Positions 26,380-34,394 of a DNA stretch of 64,000 nucleotides are shown here, piece by piece; positions within the stretch are counted from its first letter, which is position 1, and each line of letters begins with the position of its first letter. This DNA is from an uncultured Candidatus Saccharibacteria bacterium. Its GTDB lineage: Bacteria; Patescibacteriota; Saccharimonadia; Saccharimonadales; Saccharimonadaceae. The stretch lies in the NCBI GenBank assembly GCA_945873065.1, contig CAMCBN010000001.1:186001-250000 (forward strand), read 5' to 3'. Below the pieces are notes generated by a model. It was given only the letters and a program-made list of their open reading frames with translations, was not told the DNA's origin and ran no database searches. The translations under genes were made by a program, and so were the position numbers.

Positions 26380-27570
26380 ATGGATAATCATGAGACGATC
26401 GCCGTTTCGGTGCACGATGTACAAAAAACTTTCAAAATTCCGACCGAAGCAAGTAGTGGTATAAAGCAAAAAATGATCAATTTTCTAAAAGGTAAGCGTG
26501 GATATCGCGAATTTACACCATTACGAAACATCACCGTTGATATCAAAAAAGGCGAATTCTTTGGTATAGTTGGGCGAAACGGTTCAGGTAAAAGCACTTT
26601 ACTCAAGACTATGGCTGGTATCTACGTACCGACCAAGGGCTCAGTGACAGTACAAGGTTCATTAGTCCCGTTTATTGAACTTGGAGTCGGATTCAACCCA
26701 GAACTAACTGGTCGGGAAAACGTTTATCTTAATGGAGCACTACTCGGATTTAGTCATGCAGAGGTCGATGCTATGTACGACGAGATAGTGGCTTTTGCTG
26801 AATTGGCTGATTTTATGGACGAAAAGCTCAAAAATTATTCGTCTGGTATGCAGGTGCGGTTGGCGTTTTCGGTGGCGATCCAGGCCAAGGGTGATATTTT
26901 GTTGTTAGATGAGGTATTAGCAGTGGGCGATGAGGCTTTCCAGCGAAAATGTTATGATTATTTTGCTCAACTTAAGCGCGAAAAACGAACAGTTATTTTG
27001 GTGACACATGACATGGCATCGGTGCAGAGATTTTGCACGCGAGCGATGTTGATCGAAGATGGTGAAGTGACGGTTATTGGCGATACGCTAGAGGTGACCG
27101 ACCGCTATCAAGAGATTAATATGCCACAGGACGAGCAATTATCACACGATGATACCGGCACGCAATTAACACAGTATGGCTCGATCGATACTACACTAGA
27201 TCGTACCTTGTTGCGCGGTAATAAAGACACAAGGTTGGTGGTAAAAAATATAGTTACGACTGAAAAGGATATCACTGATGCGTTCTTCGGTTTTACGATT
27301 CGTAAGGAAGATGGTACTCCGGTTTATTGGTATACGACCGAGGCGCCACATACGCAGATTAAAAAATTTACGGCAGGCGAGCCAGTCACAGTTGAATTTG
27401 ACATTCAAAACATCTTTGGCGATGGCATGTATTTCATCGATGTTTCGGTAAAGAGCAATGATCGGTCGAAGGAATATATTATTCAAAATCAAATAGTTGA
27501 ATTTCGCGTCGCTGGGTGGGGTCAAAATGGCTGGATGCTTCACCCGGACGCACATGTGACAATACGATGA
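26380..27570 (+). CDS. wzt: ABC polysaccharide exporter ATPase (Wzt-like)
   Basis: The 396-residue protein has Walker A GRNGSGKST at 65-73, signature YSSGMQ at 153-158, Walker B ILLLDE at 173-178 and the switch His in VTHDM. Beyond residue ~260 there is a C-terminal beta-rich domain like the Wzt carbohydrate-binding domain, which recognises the end of the polymer before export. It pairs with the Wzm permease. Its stop overlaps the next start (ATGA at 27567-27570). Confidence 0.92.
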   Translation: MDNHETIAVSVHDVQKTFKIPTEASSGIKQKMINFLKGKRGYREFTPLRNITVDIKKGEFFGIVGRNGSGKSTLLKTMAGIYVPTKGSVTVQGSLVPFIELGVGFNPELTGRENVYLNGALLGFSHAEVDAMYDEIVAFAELADFMDEKLKNYSSGMQVRLAFSVAIQAKGDILLLDEVLAVGDEAFQRKCYDYFAQLKREKRTVILVTHDMASVQRFCTRAMLIEDGEVTVIGDTLEVTDRYQEINMPQDEQLSHDDTGTQLTQYGSIDTTLDRTLLRGNKDTRLVVKNIVTTEKDITDAFFGFTIRKEDGTPVYWYTTEAPHTQIKKFTAGEPVTVEFDIQNIFGDGMYFIDVSVKSNDRSKEYIIQNQIVEFRVAGWGQNGWMLHPDAHVTIR

Positions 27571-28967
27571 CGAAAAAAAATCGGACTATCCTTGCTGTTG
27601 GTGCTTATGAGCGAGACAATTTTGGTGATTATTTGTTTTACGAAGTTTTACGACGGTATTGCCCAGACGATTGTATAATACCTGGCTCGGTGATATATGG
27701 TGATATGATAGATAGCTACGGTATGGTGGTTTTACCATACGATTATGTACTAAGGCATTATCCAGTCGATGCTGTATGGGTAGTTGGTGGCGAGGTCGGT
27801 GGTGTTGATATCAAAGATGCTATGATAATGTCGCTTGATGAAACGAAGGTACCTTATCAGATAGTTCCGCGTGATCAACAGGTTGAGCTTGAGCAACTGT
27901 ATGGTGCAGATAATGCAAATTGTCAGGCATATATACCAGACATGTCGTTATATTCCGAAAAGAATGATAAAGTACCATTGATAGTTAATTCTGTTGGGCT
28001 GACGCGTTTATTTAGTAGATATCAAAAAGAAGCACCATCAGTATTGAGCCAGGCGTCTCAGATAGTTGTGCGAGACAAAGTGTCGCAACAGGCTGTAAAA
28101 GATATTGGATATGAGGCGAAATTAGAGCCAGATATTGTGCACAGTTTGCCAGCATTGTACACGCCAAATCATCACGATGGTGTAGGTATCATAGTGCAAG
28201 CAAATGTTCGTTATATCGAACAGATCGGCATGGGTAAGCTAGAGAATGCACTTTGCTCGGTCGCCCATCATCTTAAGCAGCCGATTACTTTTCTGGCAGC
28301 TGGGACGGCTTATAGCCATGATTCGTTAGACTTATATCGAGAGATGAGCGACCATCTGGCGCATCGTCAAGTAAAAAGCCGTGTCATAACGACGCGTCGC
28401 CCATTAGAATTAGTCGATTACATTGCTTCAGCACGGATGACGATTAGCACGTCACTGCATGTGCGGATTATTTCGGCAAGTTATGGTATACCACGTATTT
28501 CGCTTGAAAACGATAAAGTCAAACAATATGCTGTGCAATGGGATGCAGTGTGGCCGACACACATTACATTGGATAAACTCACTGAGGCAGTAGAGGCAAC
28601 AAAAAATATAGATGACAGATATCTGCAGCGGAGTGATTTGACAAAACGCGCACATAAGACTTTACGTAGTTTGATGTCGCATATCCCTGGAGATACCAGA
28701 GCACTACAGGTTGATTTATCGCAAATATACCATGGTTGGCAGCGACAAAATTTCGATCACATGTTGTCATTGATCGTTGGTTACCAAAGAGAATGTCGTG
28801 AAGTAGCAGCTTACCGTGAATCGATACAGATGAAATTACAAGAGCTTGACGTAGAGAAAGACGCTGCTCGCTACTACAAGAATCAGCTAGATCAAATCCT
28901 CGAGTCACGGAGCTGGCGTCTTCTACGGCGTATTAAGAATTTAACGGCTTTTCTTAAGCGTCGCTAA
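27567..28967 (+). CDS. Polysaccharide pyruvyl transferase family protein
   Basis: The 466-residue protein starts MTKKNRTILAVGAYERDNFG and has the pyruvyltransferase family pattern: NFGDYLFYEVLRRY near residue 20, VWVVGGEVGG, and a C-terminal STSLHVRIISASYGIPRI where the His/Arg typical of the family lie. The last 90 residues are a coiled-coil-like tail ending ILESRSWRLLRRIK, a tail seen on glycan-processing proteins. It may add ketal pyruvate to a sugar. The ATG overlaps the Wzt stop by 4 bp; a frame reaching back to 27516 overlaps Wzt and is not used. Its 3' end overlaps the convergent next gene by 27 bp. Confidence 0.8.
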   Translation: MTKKNRTILAVGAYERDNFGDYLFYEVLRRYCPDDCIIPGSVIYGDMIDSYGMVVLPYDYVLRHYPVDAVWVVGGEVGGVDIKDAMIMSLDETKVPYQIVPRDQQVELEQLYGADNANCQAYIPDMSLYSEKNDKVPLIVNSVGLTRLFSRYQKEAPSVLSQASQIVVRDKVSQQAVKDIGYEAKLEPDIVHSLPALYTPNHHDGVGIIVQANVRYIEQIGMGKLENALCSVAHHLKQPITFLAAGTAYSHDSLDLYREMSDHLAHRQVKSRVITTRRPLELVDYIASARMTISTSLHVRIISASYGIPRISLENDKVKQYAVQWDAVWPTHITLDKLTEAVEATKNIDDRYLQRSDLTKRAHKTLRSLMSHIPGDTRALQVDLSQIYHGWQRQNFDHMLSLIVGYQRECREVAAYRESIQMKLQELDVEKDAARYYKNQLDQILESRSWRLLRRIKNLTAFLKRR

Positions 28968-30275
28968 AGCCTTTTTGATCGGAGTGTCTAGACTATCACC
29001 CCATTCGCTATTGATCTTGGTCGTTTTGAGATTGGCGTCTCGCTGTGTGTCTGGCATCTTTGCTGCTAGGTTGATTGCGCCAGCCATAGACTCGACGTCT
29101 AGATCAGACATGATGATATTTTTTGAATATTTAGTAAGGCGTTGTTTGTTGGCATATTTTGTAGTTACGACAGTGGAACCGATTGAGGCGAATTCTAAGG
29201 TTGGATAGTTTGGGTGAGGTGCCATCATAGGAGATATAGCAATGTCGACAGTCTTACTAAATGCCACATAGTCATCCATCGACATCTTGCCTTTATTATG
29301 TACGACCGCACCTGACGAGAGAGTAATGTCAGGAATATTATCTTGCCCCGCCATATAACATTCCCATTCGTTCGGTTCGATAAAACCAGCCTTGAAAGCG
29401 TGATCGATCGCTTGGAGTGCGGTGAAGAACATGTTACGGTGAACATTTGGTCGACCATAGAGAAAGAGTACTTTTTTCTCTCCGGCTGATTTTTTCTGCA
29501 CTTTACCGCTCTTGACCCGGGATACAGCTGGCTCAAACGATAATGGCTTCGCAAAAGCCGGATAACCACGCTCTACCATGAAGTCCGCCATTAGTTTGGT
29601 ATTGCAAAGTGGAATAAACTTATCAGTCTTGTAAGTACTTTCGGCCAAAACATACATGTCACTGTTATTATAAAAAATCGGTTCGAAATCTTGTACTAAG
29701 TAAATAAACTTTTGTTGCAGCGGCATACGTGATAAATTGTAAGCATCCCACCAAGCCGAGGCAATGAATAGGTCTTCTTTGTGAGTACTTATATAGCCGT
29801 AGCGATCATAAGCACGGTCAGCAACACTGATGACCTGAATATCGTCATCAGTAATCGTGATCCCTTCGCGGTCAAAAAATGATACTAGGCTTTCTGGAGT
29901 GCCAGTTTTAAGGGTTTGAATAATACGTAATTTGCGATCCATTGCCTGAGCAAACTTTGCTGCTACCACCAACGCTGTAGCTGTCCCCCCAAAGAACGAA
30001 CCGCCATCAAGTGAGGGTATGAGTAGTGTTACAGTTGGTTTTGACCCAACTGCTGGCATCGAGGCATGGATAGGTAAAGTATAGGGTATCGATCCGTAGT
30101 AGATTTTTTCGAGCGGTAAGGTGTCGTTGACTTTCATTGAATAGTCGACACCATCTAGCATGCGAGTAGCTTTATCTTCGACTTTGCTAGTAAAGTTAAC
30201 TCCCTTACGTAATGCTCGGTTACTTAAATAAGCGGTTTTGCGCGCTGCGCGAATTGAGAATTGAAGGATACTCAT
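28941..30275 (-). CDS. WsaF-like glycosyltransferase (GT4 type)
   Basis: The 444-residue protein has IPSLDGGSFFGGTATALVVA, FIYLVQDFEPIFYNNSDMYVLAESTY, LFLYGRPNVHRNMFFTALQAI and APHPNYPTLEFASIGSTVVTT. These match the N- and C-terminal halves of WsaF, the Geobacillus beta-1,2-rhamnosyltransferase of S-layer glycan synthesis. A rhamnose transferase fits the rml genes downstream. It follows the next GT2 gene by 3 bp. Confidence 0.8.
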   Translation of the reverse strand: MSILQFSIRAARKTAYLSNRALRKGVNFTSKVEDKATRMLDGVDYSMKVNDTLPLEKIYYGSIPYTLPIHASMPAVGSKPTVTLLIPSLDGGSFFGGTATALVVAAKFAQAMDRKLRIIQTLKTGTPESLVSFFDREGITITDDDIQVISVADRAYDRYGYISTHKEDLFIASAWWDAYNLSRMPLQQKFIYLVQDFEPIFYNNSDMYVLAESTYKTDKFIPLCNTKLMADFMVERGYPAFAKPLSFEPAVSRVKSGKVQKKSAGEKKVLFLYGRPNVHRNMFFTALQAIDHAFKAGFIEPNEWECYMAGQDNIPDITLSSGAVVHNKGKMSMDDYVAFSKTVDIAISPMMAPHPNYPTLEFASIGSTVVTTKYANKQRLTKYSKNIIMSDLDVESMAGAINLAAKMPDTQRDANLKTTKINSEWGDSLDTPIKKALATLKKSR

Positions 30276-30278
30276 GAT

Positions 30279-31124
30279 TTAAGCTGCTCCATGAATTTTG
30301 ATTGATTTGGTAATTTCTGGAAGGAACGGGTCGCCCACTTCTGGGTCGTAGCCACGGATATAGGAAAGGTAGCTATTGTAAAAGTCTTCAGCCGGTATCG
30401 GAGTAAATTTGCGTGAAACGCTTTCTTTGTGTAGCATATAACCACCGCCAACAAACCAAGTTTGATAGCCAGCTTCGTTCATGCGTATACAAAAATCGAC
30501 ATCACCACCACAGATGATGAATTTTTCGTTCAGGCCTTTGACTTTTTTGAATTTTGATCGCTTAACCATCTGCGCTGCACCTGTTACAGCGGTCATCGGC
30601 ATATCAGTAGTAATGTCGTAAGGGAATTTTTCGGTGCCTTTTTCGGCTAGGGCGGTCGCATACTTTTCGCGGACGTACATGTGATCAGCGAGCCCTTCTG
30701 GCATCAAATAGATACCAGCGTGCTGAATTTGTTTTTCGTCGCCATAGAGTAATGTACAGCCGACGACGCCAACGTCTTTTTGACTAGCTTTTTTATACAT
30801 CCGTTCGATTAGACCACGCGAATTTTCGCGCAACTCTATGTCGTTATTGAGCATCAGAATGTATTTACCAGTCGTTTGTGCCACACCCCAGTTGTACTCT
30901 TTGTGATAGTTGAAGGGATGGTCCCAGGTGCGAAGTTGAGCATTTTGGGTAGTTCGTACATATTCCTCGACTTTGGTGACTTCCTCGGGTTTGGAATTAT
31001 TGCTGATGAGAAGGATTTCTTTGACGGCGGGGCCGTATTTGTAAAGTGATCGAACACAATCAATGGTCATCTTGGCATGATTGTGAAACGCGATCACTAT
31101 TGATAAATCAAGAACGTTACTCAT
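30279..31124 (-). CDS. Glycosyltransferase family 2
   Basis: The 281-residue protein begins LDLSIVIAFHNHAKMTIDCVRSLY and has YILMLNNDIELRENSRGLIERM, GVVGCTLLYGD and FIICGGDVDFCIRMNEAGYQTWF, the usual GT2 (WsbD/rhamnosyl-like) pattern with a DXD-like NND. TGG-TATAAT ends 6 nt before the ATG, so the mRNA is probably leaderless. It is the first gene of a pair with the WsaF-like gene. Confidence 0.88.
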   Translation of the reverse strand: MSNVLDLSIVIAFHNHAKMTIDCVRSLYKYGPAVKEILLISNNSKPEEVTKVEEYVRTTQNAQLRTWDHPFNYHKEYNWGVAQTTGKYILMLNNDIELRENSRGLIERMYKKASQKDVGVVGCTLLYGDEKQIQHAGIYLMPEGLADHMYVREKYATALAEKGTEKFPYDITTDMPMTAVTGAAQMVKRSKFKKVKGLNEKFIICGGDVDFCIRMNEAGYQTWFVGGGYMLHKESVSRKFTPIPAEDFYNSYLSYIRGYDPEVGDPFLPEITKSIKIHGAA

Positions 31125-31171
31125 AAGGTTATTATACCATACTTATTAATATTATAACAGAGGAGACTAGA

Positions 31172-33433
31172 TTACTGTGTAATAGCCGAACCATTGGGCA
31201 TCGCTACAAGAAGGCTGTCGGGGATATCAATGGTGTTTATCGATGATCCACCCATGCGTAAGAAGGCGTTGTACGAAAAGATAGGGTGTTTTTGACCGTT
31301 ATTGCCAGTGTATATGACGCCAGTTGTTGCGCTGCGTGCGAAGCGAAAAGTCCCTGCTAGTGGTATCTGACTGAGGAAGCTACGACGGAATGTACATCCG
31401 GAGATTTTTTGTTTAATACCCCAGGTGGTAGCGAGGTCGGTCGCTGGTACTACGACATGATAGTTGCTGCCAACGAGATGGAGTGAGCCAGTTTCGTCGT
31501 AAGTAGCTGATGATAGGGTAGTGGTATTTCCTGTGACTGATAGACGTTGTACAGGTGATGTACGTAGGCGATATTCACCTAGCTGGTTGAGCGACGAGAG
31601 TTGGCAGGTCGAACCATCAGTAGATGTTGTATAAATGAGTGATTGTTTAGCTGGATCATTTGATTGATATAGTGAGCCATGACCTGGTGCGATAACGAAT
31701 GGGCCTTTGGCGAGTGAATTGATGAGTGTAGCGTTCACCGGGATCGGTGTGGTGTGTCCTAGTGCGAAATAATCGGTTAGGCTATAAAAATCGCGATGAT
31801 GTTTGTTTTCTATGCTGGTGATTGTACCGGCAGGCGTCCGGTAGGTGGAATTGTTTGTCGCAACAAAATCGTCTTTACGATTTTGAAGAATTGGTTGCAA
31901 AGCGTCTAATGTTTGACCAGCGGGCCAATGATGGCGTACGTTTGTGACGTTGACCTTCTTGCCATCGACGAAATGGTAAAGCGAACCATCACTTAACTGC
32001 ACAGTGTCTTTGATAAGAATTTGTGAAGTTGGTGGAGTTTTGGTATACACTGAAAATGTATCGACGAAGGTCGGTGTTGTCGATGACAAACTGCGGAATG
32101 CATCATAGCTCAGGCGATAGAAAGTATTGTTACTATAGTAGTAAATAGTTGGTGTATTTTTGAATGAAACAAAACTATTGTTTTGCGGGAGAGACTCAGC
32201 ATAAGGCTGTGTGGTGTTCATTGGGTTGGTAATAGGGGTATGAGGTATTGTACCATAACCACGCTCCATCCGAGATTTACCGGATAAGAACGTACGCTTT
32301 CTGCCATTCTGCATGAGGTGGACCGATGAGCCATTAAGCATTAGAGGACTAAGCGCTCCATATTCATACATGCGGTCGAATACCGATGGCTCTAGAGCCT
32401 TAGCATACGATGGGTCACCGCACCGAGGAAATCCCCAATCAATACATTGTTGCTCGCTAGCAAACCCGAAGCGGTAACCGTTATCAGCAAGATATATTGG
32501 TCCAGGTTTGGCCTTGTTAGAAAAGACTGTACTGAGTGTCCCTCCGTCATGGAGAGAATTCATATATGCATCGGAAACGGGTGTGACACCAAAACGACCA
32601 AAGCCATAAGCATCAATGACATTCCAGTTGGGGATGAAATATTTGATGTTACCACTTTGTAGGTATACTGCTTGGTTTTGTGGTGACTGGATAAGAATTG
32701 AGCTAGTCGAGCTACCAAACCAGGTATTAAAATACAACCAAAAGTTACGATTGCCGTACGAACTACAACTATCACCCGTACCGAATCCAGCAGCTAATGC
32801 AGCAGCATTTGGTCGATACGGTGTGTAGCTATACAAAGCGACAGTTGCACGATTCGTAATATTGACGTCGCTGCGTCCACATGCGCTATTGGGGTGCCAA
32901 AGGATAGAATTAATACCAATATGGTAGGGGGTATACCAAGTCGGTGAATCGTTCATAATGGCACGAAACATAGTTGCTGCCCAACGAATTTGGTTTGTGA
33001 AGCCATAATATTCGGAGTTGCATACGCCTGGTGTAGAATCGGGACATCCATATCCCATGGCGGTTCGATATCGCCATGAGCCAGGCTGATTCATAGTTAG
33101 GAGACCGACTTCTTTTTGTAAGGTGACAAGGAGTACCTGTGGGTTGATTGCATAGCGCTGGGCGATCTCAGCAATAATCGTACCAGCGCTTTTGCCATTT
33201 TCGCGGTAATTTTTTAGACATGGCGCAGTACCATCGATACAATCAGCTCCCTTTGCGACGATAAATCGTTGAATATCATCAGCCGACATAGCAGTGCTAT
33301 TGGTAAAAATTGAATCGCTGATGATAGTGCCAGGATCAAATACATTAGCGTAGGCGCGATTGTTAAAAAGAAAAGGTGAGATGATAGCAGCTAACATAGT
33401 CGCGATAGTAGCACTAATCATATAACGTCTCAT
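31172..33433 (-). CDS. Secreted wall-associated protein with lysozyme-like N-terminal domain and beta repeats
   Basis: The 753-residue protein has a signal peptide (about residues 1-30, ending AYA). A helical domain at about 35-230 contains ADDIQRFIVAKGADCIDG, ISPxVLL-like YAINPQVLLVTLQKEVGLLT (possible catalytic Glu) and FTNQIRWAATMFRAI, with paired Cys, resembling lysozyme/transglycosylase-like domains of actinobacterial and CPR secreted proteins. From about 250 on there are repeated beta units with patterns such as YLQSGNIKYFIPNW, GPIYLADNGYRFGF and LYHFVDGKKVNV. It may bind or remodel a host or self cell wall. It is coupled to the upstream small gene by an ATGA overlap. Confidence 0.65.
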   Translation of the reverse strand: MRRYMISATIATMLAAIISPFLFNNRAYANVFDPGTIISDSIFTNSTAMSADDIQRFIVAKGADCIDGTAPCLKNYRENGKSAGTIIAEIAQRYAINPQVLLVTLQKEVGLLTMNQPGSWRYRTAMGYGCPDSTPGVCNSEYYGFTNQIRWAATMFRAIMNDSPTWYTPYHIGINSILWHPNSACGRSDVNITNRATVALYSYTPYRPNAAALAAGFGTGDSCSSYGNRNFWLYFNTWFGSSTSSILIQSPQNQAVYLQSGNIKYFIPNWNVIDAYGFGRFGVTPVSDAYMNSLHDGGTLSTVFSNKAKPGPIYLADNGYRFGFASEQQCIDWGFPRCGDPSYAKALEPSVFDRMYEYGALSPLMLNGSSVHLMQNGRKRTFLSGKSRMERGYGTIPHTPITNPMNTTQPYAESLPQNNSFVSFKNTPTIYYYSNNTFYRLSYDAFRSLSSTTPTFVDTFSVYTKTPPTSQILIKDTVQLSDGSLYHFVDGKKVNVTNVRHHWPAGQTLDALQPILQNRKDDFVATNNSTYRTPAGTITSIENKHHRDFYSLTDYFALGHTTPIPVNATLINSLAKGPFVIAPGHGSLYQSNDPAKQSLIYTTSTDGSTCQLSSLNQLGEYRLRTSPVQRLSVTGNTTTLSSATYDETGSLHLVGSNYHVVVPATDLATTWGIKQKISGCTFRRSFLSQIPLAGTFRFARSATTGVIYTGNNGQKHPIFSYNAFLRMGGSSINTIDIPDSLLVAMPNGSAITQ

Positions 33434-33984
33434 AAGGTTATCTCCTGTTTCGCTGTGCCTGATCGGTCACCAGATCGTATATTGACAGTGAGTTGCCAGG
33501 TACCACCTGTTATCTCAGTGATAGTAAATCCTTTGCACGTAGTGTAGTGGGGGCCATTAAAAATATCCACAGTTTGCATTATTGGGGCAGTATCTTTTTT
33601 AGTCATATTTAGTGTACAGGTGCCATTTGGTAACAACTCGTTAACCATCACACCGACACGTAAGGGGACACCGCTTGCGTGAGTAATAACGACGCTGATC
33701 GGCTTTGATGATTGCGTAGTAGTATTGTTATGTTGGGGTTGCTGAGGCTCACTTGGTCGATCAAGCTTTGGATTCTTTTCATCGTTGTTAGGTTTGGAAT
33801 AATTGGTTTCACCAACGGGCCGATTTGGCGTTGATAAACCCTCGGAAGGATTGACTGATTTATGGTGTTGGGTGATATACCAATACAAACCGATACCTGC
33901 TGTAATGATCAGAATAATCCCACCGACCAATAACGAAAGACGGCGTATTCTAGTGAAGTTAAATGTGTGTTTTTTCTTTTTCAT
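33430..33984 (-). CDS. Small membrane-anchored protein, unknown function
   Basis: The 184-residue protein has a basic N-terminus (KKKKHTFNFTRIRRLS), one membrane helix at about 16-36, and a Pro/Asn/Gln-rich spacer. A C-terminal beta domain of about 85 residues contains two Cys (NGTCTLNMTKK, HYTTCKGFTI), probably a disulfide. It ends at the start codon of the 753-residue wall protein (ATGA overlap), so the two are likely made together and may work together at the surface. I do not recognise its family. Confidence 0.6.
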   Translation of the reverse strand: MKKKKHTFNFTRIRRLSLLVGGIILIITAGIGLYWYITQHHKSVNPSEGLSTPNRPVGETNYSKPNNDEKNPKLDRPSEPQQPQHNNTTTQSSKPISVVITHASGVPLRVGVMVNELLPNGTCTLNMTKKDTAPIMQTVDIFNGPHYTTCKGFTITEITGGTWQLTVNIRSGDRSGTAKQEITL

Positions 33985-34394
33985 AGTATGATAAGATTTG
34001 TTCTAATATTGTTTTATATGTATACTACCGCAGAATAGCTTGGTATACAATAGCCATAACCAATATAAACCAAACAAATCATTTATCTAACTGTACTGGA
34101 AATATGTCATGGCGGTGGTGGGCCGTGGAGCGCCAGCTTGGGGTCAGTCCGGCGACGGTGCGGCAGGTGGTTCGATTCGATGTTGATAAATTTCCAATTG
34201 AAATTCAGACGGCTCTCGTCCGACGGGCGTTGTCTTGTGGGGTGGAGAGATGCTGCTTCGGGGCATGACGCTCGGGGTGCGAGGCGTCCGAGTCCTCCAG
34301 CGAGTCCATCTGCGCTGCGGCACCCTCGCCGGGGAGTGTCCAGACGAAGACCAGGCCGACTTCAGAGATACATCACCAAACCTTACAATAGTGA
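33985..34394. other. GC-rich islet of foreign appearance between two envelope genes
   Basis: This 410-bp gap is AT-rich at both ends, but 34104-34370 is clearly GC-rich (about 60% by eye), unlike the rest of the window. Codon-like GC-rich reading is seen in several frames. The sharp base-composition break suggests acquired DNA, perhaps from a high-GC actinobacterial host, or a structured RNA. No tRNA, RNase P RNA, tmRNA or SRP RNA motif was seen. Confidence 0.5.
34104..34268 (+). CDS. Possible 54-residue helix-turn-helix fragment in the GC-rich islet
   Basis: An ATG-started frame encodes a protein with VERQLGVSPATVRQVVRFD, which reads as a helix-turn-helix of the kind found in transposase or regulator N-termini, then FPIEIQTALVRRAL. 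It stops at 34266-34268, and the GC-rich DNA continues in other frames (a frame from ATG 34265 runs to 34399). It may be a decayed transposase or regulator remnant. No promoter is obvious. Low confidence that it is expressed. Confidence 0.3.
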   Translation: MSWRWWAVERQLGVSPATVRQVVRFDVDKFPIEIQTALVRRALSCGVERCCFGA

